A DNA stretch of 64,000 bases, taken from positions 1-64,000 of the forward strand of contig JACTMP010000059.1 in assembly GCA_014584575.1 (NCBI GenBank), written 5' to 3'. The DNA comes from Chloroflexota bacterium (GTDB taxonomy: Bacteria; Chloroflexota; Anaerolineae; Promineifilales; Promineifilaceae). Positions 57,325 through 64,000 of the stretch are shown here, piece after piece; the first letter of the stretch is position 1, and every line of letters begins with the position of its first letter. The position numbers were made by a program, and so were the translations under genes. The notes beneath the pieces are model-generated. The model was given only the letters and a program-made list of their open reading frames with translations, had not been told where the DNA came from and ran no database searches.

Positions 57325-58446
57325 TCAGGCGCGGACAATACGACGGGTATCTTCAGGCGGGAAGCCCGGTGTGGCGTGGATGAATTCTTGAATTTGGCGA
57401 TAGGTGATCATGCCCAGCAAACGGCCGTACTCCACCACCGGCAGCGCCCATACCCGCAGCCGCGCCATCTGGCTGATCACATCCAGTAGATCGGTCTGGA
57501 GCGAAACGGGGCGCACTTCTGAGGATATGGCTGCGTAAATCAAGGCATCCGGCCCATACAGGTTGGCGGCGCGCAATAGCCCATCTTCGGTGACAAAACC
57601 GATATAATGGCCGTCTTCCGCCACCGGGAAGTCACTTTGCCAGCCGCGCATCCGTTCTGCCAACGCCTGGCGCAGGCTGTCATACGGCCCCAGCACCCCG
57701 ACAACCGGCGAGAATACCTCACGCACCATGTGCCCATACCCGGAGCGACGCATCCGGCCCTGCCAGCGGATGGCGGCCAATTCCTGCGTACCGGCCACAA
57801 AAATGAAGAGGGCAATGAGCGCCATAAAGATAGCGCCGTTCCAGATCGCCCACAGCCCCATCAACATCGCCACCACCCGGCCAATGTTAACGGCTACGGC
57901 CGTTGCCTGTTCATGCTTCAACCGCAGCGCCAGCAGCGCCCGCAACATGCGCCCGCCGTCCAGCGGAAACGCGGGCAGCAAATTAAACAGCGCCAGAATG
58001 ATGTTGTACAACAGCAAAAAAGAAAACAGCGCTCGGAATGTCAACGAAAAGTCCTGAATGCCACCCAGCACCGGTATATTCAATAGCCAGGCCACCAGCC
58101 CCATCACCATCGCCAGCACCACATTCACCGCCGGGCCGGCCGCCGCCACCACCAGCTCTTGCTGTGGTTTTTCCGGCATCCGTTCCAGTTGGGCCAGGCC
58201 GCCAATGGGCAGCAGTACAATCTGGCGCACCGGAATGCCGTAATGCAGCGCCGCAAAACTGTGCCCCAGTTCATGCAACGTCACCAACACAAACAGCAGC
58301 AGCACGGAAACAATGCCAAACAACGCGCCACTGGCGCCGCCCATTTGCCCATACGTCATGGCGGCAAAAACCAGGATCAACGGAAAGGTAATGTGAATCC
58401 GAATGGCAATACCACGTACAGTCAACAGTTTCCAGGAACTATTCAT
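57325..58446 (-). CDS. Site-2 protease (M50) with CBS domains
   Basis: A 373-residue membrane zinc metalloprotease of the S2P/RseP-like group. The zinc motif HELGH lies in VTLHELGHSFAALHYG; the second zinc region is LPAFPLDGGRMLRALL. About six membrane helices are visible. The C-terminal ~130 residues hold a CBS pair (EVFSPVVGVLGPYDSLRQAL and PVSLQTDLLDVISQMARLRVWALPVV in parts). M50 proteases with CBS domains often respond to energy state; the substrate is unknown. Confidence 0.92.
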   Translation of the reverse strand: MNSSWKLLTVRGIAIRIHITFPLILVFAAMTYGQMGGASGALFGIVSVLLLFVLVTLHELGHSFAALHYGIPVRQIVLLPIGGLAQLERMPEKPQQELVVAAAGPAVNVVLAMVMGLVAWLLNIPVLGGIQDFSLTFRALFSFLLLYNIILALFNLLPAFPLDGGRMLRALLALRLKHEQATAVAVNIGRVVAMLMGLWAIWNGAIFMALIALFIFVAGTQELAAIRWQGRMRRSGYGHMVREVFSPVVGVLGPYDSLRQALAERMRGWQSDFPVAEDGHYIGFVTEDGLLRAANLYGPDALIYAAISSEVRPVSLQTDLLDVISQMARLRVWALPVVEYGRLLGMITYRQIQEFIHATPGFPPEDTRRIVRA

Positions 58447-58463
58447 CGCGTTACAACCTTTTT

Positions 58464-58520
58464 GAGATTGGAGATGAGAGATTGGAGATTAACCTGTTCG
58501 CAAATCTCTGGTCTCCGCTC
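58464..58520. repeat. Heptamer hairpin GGAGATT upstream of the M50 gene
   Basis: GAGATTGGAGATGAGAGATT-type units with GGAGATTAAC and a partial complement AAATCTCTGGTCTCC. Less perfect than the others. Confidence 0.6.
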
Positions 58521-58579
58521 AATGATGTGTAGATCATAGCACAATGGTCAAGTTCCGTGTGTTAGCAAGCCATAAACAA

Positions 58580-58733
58580 CACCAATTCTCAGTTTGCTTT
58601 GCGGCGGCAGATAAATCTGCACCAACAAGCGGCAAAGTCGGCCTTCGCCGACTATTTCCAGTCGGCGAAGGCCGACTTTGTTTTCTGTTGCCGCGATTTC
58701 AATCGCCGGGTTTTGCCAAACTGAGAATTGCTG
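58580..58733. mobile_element. MITE copy 2 (154 bp, terminal inverted repeats, 9-bp target duplication)
   Basis: Right end CAAACTGAGAATTGCTG and left end CACCAATTCTCAGTTTG are complementary with one mismatch. CATAAACAA flanks both sides (58571-58579 and 58734-58742). Inside, GGCAGATAAATCTGCACC matches copy 1 and a 19-bp stem AAGTCGGCCTTCGCCGACT folds on itself. No coding capacity. Confidence 0.92.
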
Positions 58734-58782
58734 CATAAACAACCATTGACTTGCCCAATCTCCGGGCGTCGGCGACAATAAT

Positions 58783-58820
58783 CCGGTAATCGGTAATCGG
58801 TAATCGGTAATCGGTAATCG
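58783..58820 (+). repeat. Perfect heptamer array GGTAATC x5
   Basis: Five perfect GGTAATC units head to tail, then GGGCTTC twice. Unlike most arrays here it has no complementary arm, so it may show the amplification step before hairpin formation. Confidence 0.9.
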
Positions 58821-58849
58821 GGCTTCGGGCTTCGGACAAGTGGTGGTAT

Positions 58850-60379
58850 ATGCAAAATTCGCGGCGGTTGTGGGTGATTGTGGGTGCGGTTATGGCTGTT
58901 GTCGCGCTGGCAGCAGTGGGTGTTTTCTGGCTGCTGCCCCGTTTGTCAGGCGTGGATGGGGATGCTATCGTCCGGCATATGCCTCAGGACACGGCCGTCT
59001 TCGCCGAAATCAACCTGCTCAACCTGCAAGACAGCGCCAGCCGCCAGACCGCCGCCGCTTTTGAAAATACCTATAACAGCGCCGACATCCCCTTTAATCC
59101 GGCCGACCCTTCCACCATTTTTAATGGGCTGGATGGCGCTTTGGCCTCATTGGCCGGGGTGACGGTGAGCGAGGATGTACGGCCATGGCTGGGTGCTAAT
59201 GCCGGCGCCGGCTTTTTGCCGCCCGGCCCCGATGGACAGGCGCGCTGGCTGCTGGCGGGCACCGTGCGCGATACGGCGGGCGCGGATGCCTTTGTGGCCA
59301 AGGTGAACAGCGTGGGGCAGGGCACGGCCGTGCGCCAGGGCAATCTGGTGTTGGCAGCCTCTGACCCGGCCACGCTGGCCGCCGCCCAGGCCGCCGCGGA
59401 CGGGTTGAGCCTGGCCGACTCGCGCCGCTTTCAGGAAACGATGGCCGAACTGCCGGATAAACGGGCAGCCACACTGTATGTGAATATGGCTGCCGCGAAT
59501 CCACTGCTGGAAACGGCCGTGCTCCCCGAACAGGCCGGCGTGGTGCAGGCAATTCGGGGCATCTTGCCGGTGTACACGGCCGTTGGCCTGGCCGCTTTTG
59601 CCACCAACGCCGGGATTCAGGTGGAACTGGTGGGACTGCATGAGCCGCTGAACGAGACACAACGGGCGTGGCTGGCGGCGCAAACGGGCACACGGGCGCT
59701 AGATGCACAGGTATCGGCGGACACGGCCGTTTACCTGACCGGGCAGCGGACAGACCTGCTCTGGCAATTGCTCAAAGGTTCGCTCGATGGTTTGGGTTAC
59801 AGCGCCGCCGATGTGGACGAGGCCACCCAACTGTTTGCCGGACTATTTGGCTTTAACCCGGACCAGGATTTGTTGGCCGCGTTGGATGGCGAGTTTGCCC
59901 TGACGCTGCTCCCGGTTGAAGGGGCGACGGCCGTACCTGGCCTCAGCGGCGCACTGCTGGCAACACACAACCAGCCGGACAATCTGGCCACGTGGGCGGA
60001 CTCGCTGGCAAATGGCTTGTCCCGGCTCGGTTTTGCCGCCGCCAACAGCGAAGGCGTCTATCAGGTGAACAATGCAGATGGCAGCCCATTGGCGGCCTAT
60101 ACGGTCGTGGGCGATCAGGTGGTGGTGGGTACAGAGGCGGCGGGGGTAACGGCCGTGACGACCAGCAGTGACCCCTTGAACGCCGCCCCTGCCTACCAGA
60201 ATGCCTGGGCGCACCTGCCAGACGAGGCCAAACCGTTCCTTTTTGTCAATGTTGACCAGTTGGCCTCCTTGTTTGCCCTCGACCCGGAGACAATGCCTGC
60301 GCATACGGCCGTGATGGGCCGAACCAGCGACGAAAACATCTCCCGCGCCACACTCATCCTTGTCATCGGAGAGGAATAG
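58850..60379 (+). CDS. DUF3352 family membrane-anchored protein
   Basis: A 509-residue protein with one N-terminal membrane anchor (LWVIVGAVMAVVALAAVGVFWLL) and a large extracytoplasmic part of DUF3352 type (MPQDTAVFAEIN, GFNPDQDLLAALDGEFALTLLP, ATLYVNMAAANPLLE). Function of the family is unknown. It contains nine ACGGCCGT octamers, most read as Thr-Ala-Val, the highest density in the window. Starts 7 bases before... the next gene begins 6 bases after its stop, so it is co-transcribed with the histidine kinase and might be its sensor partner. Confidence 0.85.
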   Translation: MQNSRRLWVIVGAVMAVVALAAVGVFWLLPRLSGVDGDAIVRHMPQDTAVFAEINLLNLQDSASRQTAAAFENTYNSADIPFNPADPSTIFNGLDGALASLAGVTVSEDVRPWLGANAGAGFLPPGPDGQARWLLAGTVRDTAGADAFVAKVNSVGQGTAVRQGNLVLAASDPATLAAAQAAADGLSLADSRRFQETMAELPDKRAATLYVNMAAANPLLETAVLPEQAGVVQAIRGILPVYTAVGLAAFATNAGIQVELVGLHEPLNETQRAWLAAQTGTRALDAQVSADTAVYLTGQRTDLLWQLLKGSLDGLGYSAADVDEATQLFAGLFGFNPDQDLLAALDGEFALTLLPVEGATAVPGLSGALLATHNQPDNLATWADSLANGLSRLGFAAANSEGVYQVNNADGSPLAAYTVVGDQVVVGTEAAGVTAVTTSSDPLNAAPAYQNAWAHLPDEAKPFLFVNVDQLASLFALDPETMPAHTAVMGRTSDENISRATLILVIGEE

Positions 60380-60385
60380 ACAGCC

Positions 60386-61648
60386 ATGGAACCACAACAT
60401 GAGTTAGGCCCTTACCAACCCTGGCGTGCCTTCCAGAAAGCCGAACAGCAGGAACGGTTTACGAACCGCACCCTGAACATTGTGGTCATTACCTTAACAG
60501 TAATCGCCTATCTGCCGCTGCTGGTTGATTCCAGATTTTATCAGTTGCCCACCGGCCACCTGCTGCTAATCCTGGGATCAGGGCTGCTCTATGGTTTCAC
60601 CGGCACCAGAGGCATGATCTGGTTTGAAGCCAGAAGTAAAAATCGCCCCTGGTTTTTCCCACTCTATTTTGTGGTAATGGCGGCTATCGTGGCCTTCACG
60701 TTTTGGATGGTTGAGGGGCTGGATAACAATGCCTGGCTGCTCATCCTGCCGGTAGCGGCGCAAAGTCTGGCGCTGCCGCGCCTGGGCACGGCCGTCGTCT
60801 GTGCCGGTTTATTGGCCCTCATCTACTTCATGTTTCTGCGCGACACCTCTCCGGAATACCTGCTGCAAGCAATGATGCAAATTAGCGCGGCTGTTATCTT
60901 TACCCTTATTTTCACCTACATCGCCTTGCGCGAAGCAGTCGCCCGTGAGCAGATTGCGCAACTGGCCGGTGAATTACATGCCGCCAATTTGCGTCTGGCA
61001 GAATACGCCGCCCAGGCCGAGGAACTGGCCACGACCAAAGAACGCAACCGGCTGGCCCGTGAAATTCACGACAACCTGGGGCACTACCTGACGGTGATTA
61101 ATGTGCAGTTAGAAGCAGCACGCGCCATCATGCCGGAAAACCCGGACAAGGCGAGCGACGCTCTGCAAAAAGCGCAAAGCCTGACGCAAGAGGGGTTGAG
61201 CGCCATTCGCCACTCGATCAGCGCCCTGCGTGAATCGCCGCTAGAAAACCAGACGTTACCCCAGGCCATCGGCCAGTTGATCAGTGAAACGCAAGAGACA
61301 GGATTGGGCGCCAGACTGGAACTCGTGGGTGCGCCCATAGAACTGGAGCCAAAAGCCAGCCTGACGCTGTACCGGGTGGCCCAGGAAGGGCTGACCAACA
61401 CACGCAAACATGCCCAGGCGCGGCAGGTGGTGGTGACGCTGGACTATTCGCAGCCGGAACAGGTGACGTTGACGGTGGCCGATGATGGGGTGGGCACGGC
61501 CGTTACCCCTGACAGCGGCTTTGGCCTCATGGGTATCCGGGAACGGGTGCAGCTATTGGGTGGGGACACGGCCGTGTCTACCACACCCGACGCCGGTTTC
61601 ACCCTACGCGCTACGATACCGTGTTCAGGTGAATACGTTGGACGATAG
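60386..61648 (+). CDS. NarL-type sensor histidine kinase without adjacent response regulator
   Basis: A 420-residue kinase: about five or six membrane helices in residues 30-190, a short coiled segment, HisKA_3 phospho-acceptor NRLAREIHDNLGHYLTVINV (His near 230), and HATPase_c with VAQEGLTNTRKHAQA, LTVADDGVGT and GFGLMGIRERVQLLGG. Kinases of this class normally sit beside a LuxR-type regulator; none is present in the window downstream, where the sirtuin gene converges with a 38-base overlap. DUF3352 upstream could be its input. Confidence 0.93.
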   Translation: MEPQHELGPYQPWRAFQKAEQQERFTNRTLNIVVITLTVIAYLPLLVDSRFYQLPTGHLLLILGSGLLYGFTGTRGMIWFEARSKNRPWFFPLYFVVMAAIVAFTFWMVEGLDNNAWLLILPVAAQSLALPRLGTAVVCAGLLALIYFMFLRDTSPEYLLQAMMQISAAVIFTLIFTYIALREAVAREQIAQLAGELHAANLRLAEYAAQAEELATTKERNRLAREIHDNLGHYLTVINVQLEAARAIMPENPDKASDALQKAQSLTQEGLSAIRHSISALRESPLENQTLPQAIGQLISETQETGLGARLELVGAPIELEPKASLTLYRVAQEGLTNTRKHAQARQVVVTLDYSQPEQVTLTVADDGVGTAVTPDSGFGLMGIRERVQLLGGDTAVSTTPDAGFTLRATIPCSGEYVGR

Positions 61649-62354
61649 CGGGCAGCACTTCCCCGGCAGGGCCGGCGAGGACAAAATTGAAGGCAGAAGT
61701 CAGGGGGGTAGGCTGCGGGTTAATTTCCACAATGGGGACGCGGCGGCTCTTTGCTTCCAGGGGCAGCGAGGCGGCGGGCTGCACCAACGCCGACGTGCCA
61801 ATCGAGAGCAAAACATCGGCATTACGCACGGCCGTGACCGCCTGATGCAGCCCCACCGCCGGTAGACTCTCGCCAAACCAGACCACATCCGGGCGCAAAA
61901 AACTGCCACACTGCACACAGCGGGGTGGTGTCTCCGCCTCTGACCAGCTTTCGGCCGGGTGATCATGGTCAAAACATTTCACCCGCCGGATGTTGCCATG
62001 CAGTTCAATCACGCGCTGGCTGCCCGCCTGCCGGTGTAGCCCATCCACGTTTTGGGTGATCAGGGTAAAGCCGGGCACAAGCCGTTCCCATTGCGCCAGC
62101 GCCAGATGGCCGGGATTGGGCGCGGCCTGCTGCACCAACTGCCGCCGCCAGGCATACCATTCCCACACCAGCCGGGGGTTGCGCCGGAAGGCGGCCCGCG
62201 TGGCCAGTTCCTCCGGGTCATACTGCGCCCACAGCCCCGTCTGCGCCTGCCGGAAGGTGGGAATGCCGCTTTCCGCCGAGATGCCCGCCCCGGTTAATAC
62301 GACCACCCGGCGCGCCTGTCGCAAGAGTTGAATCAATTCATCAGAGATGTGCAT
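61611..62354 (-). CDS. cobB: NAD-dependent protein deacylase (sirtuin)
   Basis: A 247-residue sirtuin removing acyl groups from lysines with NAD+. GAGISAESGIPTFR, TLITQNVDGLHRQAG, the His of IELHGNIRRV and VVWFGESLP are diagnostic. Of the zinc cysteines only the second pair (CVQC) is standard; the first site is CFDH, like some CobB-type enzymes. The ATG at 62354 gives the family start. The 3' end overlaps the histidine kinase gene by 38 bases on the other strand. Confidence 0.94.
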   Translation of the reverse strand: MHISDELIQLLRQARRVVVLTGAGISAESGIPTFRQAQTGLWAQYDPEELATRAAFRRNPRLVWEWYAWRRQLVQQAAPNPGHLALAQWERLVPGFTLITQNVDGLHRQAGSQRVIELHGNIRRVKCFDHDHPAESWSEAETPPRCVQCGSFLRPDVVWFGESLPAVGLHQAVTAVRNADVLLSIGTSALVQPAASLPLEAKSRRVPIVEINPQPTPLTSAFNFVLAGPAGEVLPAIVQRIHLNTVS

Positions 62355-62478
62355 GGTGGTTTCAAAAAGGGTGTCAACCTGAACAAAACGCCATAAAATT
62401 GTAGGATAGTAAACCTGACTACCATTCCTGCCTGGTTCATTTGCCAGGTACAAGTTTAACAGCAGCAACAGCAACTAC

Positions 62479-62532
62479 CTAATCTCCCAATCTCCCAATC
62501 TCTTAATCTCCAATCTCTATTCTCCAATCTCA
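62479..62532 (+). repeat. Heptamer array AATCTCC before the ABC-F gene
   Basis: About seven AATCTCC/AATCTCT units in a row with no complementary arm, ending 4 bases before the ATG at 62536 and replacing any ribosome-binding site. Confidence 0.85.
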
Positions 62533-62535
62533 ACC

Positions 62536-64000
62536 ATGAACCTCCTTACCCTCGAAAACGTCTCCCACTACTACAGCGAACGGCTGCTGCTGGATCAGGT
62601 GAATTTGCTTATCAACGAGGGCGACCGCATCGGCCTGATTGGGCGCAACGGCAGCGGTAAGACCACCTTGCTGCGCCTGATTGCCGGATTGGAGACGCCG
62701 CGCAACGGCCGTGTCAGCCGCGCCGGCAACGTGCGTGTGCAATACCTGCCCCAGGAGCCGCACCTGGACGAAAAGCTGACCATCCTGGACGCCGTTTTCC
62801 AGAGCGATGCGCCGCAAATGCGCCTGCTACGCGACTTCAACCGCGCCAGCGACCGGCTACACCACGACCCACACAACCCCACCTGGCAGGCAGAATTTGC
62901 CGAACTCAGCCACCAGATGGACCACACCGGCGGTTGGGCCGCTGAAGCGGACGCTAAAACCATCCTCACCCGATTGGGCATCACCCAATTTGACGCGCCG
63001 GTAGGGACGCTGAGCGGCGGGCAGTATAAGCGCGTGGCGCTGGCCCATGCCCTGCTCGACCCCGCCGACCTGCTCATTCTGGACGAACCTACCAACCACA
63101 TTGACGCCGACACCATCGCCTGGCTGGAGGATTACTTGCTTAAGCGCCCTGGTGCGTTGCTGATGGTGACACACGACCGTTATTTTTTGGAGCGGGTGGT
63201 GAACAAGATTGTGGAATTAGACCGGCGGCAGTTGGTGATGTATCCGGGCAATTACGGCCGTTATCTGGAACAACGCACCCGCCGCGACGAACAACTCAGT
63301 ACCGCCGAAACCAAACGGCAGGGCATCCTCCGCCGTGAACTGGAGTGGCTGCGGCGCGGTGCACAGGCGCGCAGCACCAAACAAAAAGCGCGTAAACAGC
63401 GCATCGAAGAGCTGCGCGAAATTCAGTATGACCGGGGGGATGATCGCGTGGCATTGGCCTTGGCCTCGCACCGCCTGGGAAAACGGGTACTGGAAGCCAC
63501 CGGCCTGAGCAAAAGCTATGGCGACCTGACCCTCTTCCAAGACCTCGATTTTCACCTTGACCCTGGCGACCGGATTGGCGTCATTGGCCCCAACGGCGCC
63601 GGCAAAAGCACCTTTCTGGACGTGCTGGCGGGCAAAACAGCAGCAGACAGCGGTGAGATCAACTGGGGCCAGACGGTGCAGTTGGGCTACTATGACCAGC
63701 ACGCCAGCGGCCTGCCGGAAAACAAGCGTGTCATCGAGTATATCAACAGCATCGCCCCCAACATTCGCACCGCCGACGGCGAAAAGGTGGAAGCGGCGCA
63801 AATGCTGGAATGGTTCCTCTTCACCCGCCCAGAACAGCAGTCAACCATCAGCAGCCTGAGCGGGGGTGAACGCCGCCGCCTTTACCTGCTGGCGACGCTC
63901 ATTCACCAGCCCAACGTCCTCTTTCTGGACGAGCCAACCAATGACCTAGACGTGCAAACATTGACGGTGTTGGAGCAATTTCTGGACAACTTTGAGGGCT
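62536..64000 (+). CDS. ABC-F family ATPase (Uup-like), cut by the window end
   Basis: At least 488 residues of a soluble protein with two ABC domains and no membrane part. First domain: Walker A IGRNGSGKTTLLRL, signature LSGGQYKRVALA, Walker B LILDEPTNHID. A basic linker (RRELEWLRRGAQARSTKQKARKQ) matches the P-site tRNA interaction motif region. Second domain: GPNGAGKSTFLDVL, LSGGERRRLYLLA and LFLDEPTNDLD. ABC-F proteins act on ribosomes; Uup-type members also suppress transposon excision. The start follows a heptamer array without a ribosome-binding site. The C terminus lies outside the window. Confidence 0.92.
   Translation, partial: MNLLTLENVSHYYSERLLLDQVNLLINEGDRIGLIGRNGSGKTTLLRLIAGLETPRNGRVSRAGNVRVQYLPQEPHLDEKLTILDAVFQSDAPQMRLLRDFNRASDRLHHDPHNPTWQAEFAELSHQMDHTGGWAAEADAKTILTRLGITQFDAPVGTLSGGQYKRVALAHALLDPADLLILDEPTNHIDADTIAWLEDYLLKRPGALLMVTHDRYFLERVVNKIVELDRRQLVMYPGNYGRYLEQRTRRDEQLSTAETKRQGILRRELEWLRRGAQARSTKQKARKQRIEELREIQYDRGDDRVALALASHRLGKRVLEATGLSKSYGDLTLFQDLDFHLDPGDRIGVIGPNGAGKSTFLDVLAGKTAADSGEINWGQTVQLGYYDQHASGLPENKRVIEYINSIAPNIRTADGEKVEAAQMLEWFLFTRPEQQSTISSLSGGERRRLYLLATLIHQPNVLFLDEPTNDLDVQTLTVLEQFLDNFEG

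Larger units (their letters stand above)
162..63261. repeat. Dispersed palindromic octamer ACGGCCGT (HIP-like), ~100 copies
   Basis: The palindrome ACGGCCGT recurs on average every 600 bases. It is read in genes as Thr-Ala-Val, xGlyArg (often Asn/Asp-Gly-Arg) or Arg-Pro. Dense genes are recN, DUF3352 and phr. It is missing from the ATPase gene at 531-1640, the 7298-8940 pair and the 25143-26669 cassette. The count was made by eye and is approximate. Confidence 0.95.

Noticed and set aside
58783..58820. GGTAATC array as a CRISPR or attachment site
   Set aside because: Units are 7 bp with no spacers, and no integrase gene is close.

Overview
The window looks like chromosomal DNA of a moderately GC-rich bacterium. 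Gene content suggests Chloroflexota, possibly an Anaerolineae- or Promineifilum-like filament: F420 genes, DUF3352, M50-CBS and PspA proteins, and Thr/Pro-linker lipoproteins. This placement is an inference from gene style only. No rRNA, tRNA or CRISPR array was found. Three repeat systems run through everything: (a) the palindromic octamer ACGGCCGT, about 100 copies by hand count, mostly inside genes; (b) 7- or 8-bp tandem 'word' arrays folded as hairpins in many intergenic gaps; (c) rarer elements, namely a MITE with 9-bp target duplications and a GCATCCTCAGATGC palindrome.

Layout. 0-1.7 kb: ATPase plus TOPRIM-like pair. 1.75-5.7 kb: tandem glycine riboswitch, terminator, gcvH and gcvP. 5.9-7.3 kb: ssnA-like amidohydrolase. 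7.3-8.9 kb: AT-rich ATPase plus PD-(D/E)XK nuclease pair. 9-10.4 kb: F420 genes (npdG, cofE). 10.4-23 kb: GH-like lipoprotein, glgC, WecA-like transferase, upp, photolyase and divergent TspO-like protein, M32 carboxypeptidase, two CNNM/CorC proteins.

23.4-34.7 kb is the most rearranged part. A HerA-like ATPase gene and an AAC(6')-like acetyltransferase gene occur once intact (with HigBA and small genes between them) and once with herA truncated (with VapB and a VapC remnant between). Between the copies lies a zinc-homeostasis block: znuA, zur, moaB, FmdB-type zinc ribbon, a short and a full-length COG0523 GTPase, an unknown Trp-rich protein, and a cysteine-free S18 paralogue cut off by the second herA copy. 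Three promoters here and a fourth at 37.2 kb (thioredoxin-reductase-like flavoprotein) share a TTGATAT-N3-ATATCAA type palindrome at or just after the -10, the likely Zur operator.

34.7-64 kb: GH-like and LVIVD secreted proteins, two PadR regulators, a type II toxin-antitoxin pair, uvrA, a class V aminotransferase, a metallophosphoesterase, a membrane Cas4-like nuclease encoded in two in-frame halves split by an octamer-repeat hairpin, then hisS, nadK, recN, PspA, an ABC exporter, thpR, a C39-like peptidase pair, an M50-CBS protease, DUF3352, a histidine kinase, a sirtuin and an ABC-F ATPase running off the right edge. DNA-repair or genome-maintenance proteins (phr, uvrA, recN, HerA, Cas4-like) are frequent but not in one operon.
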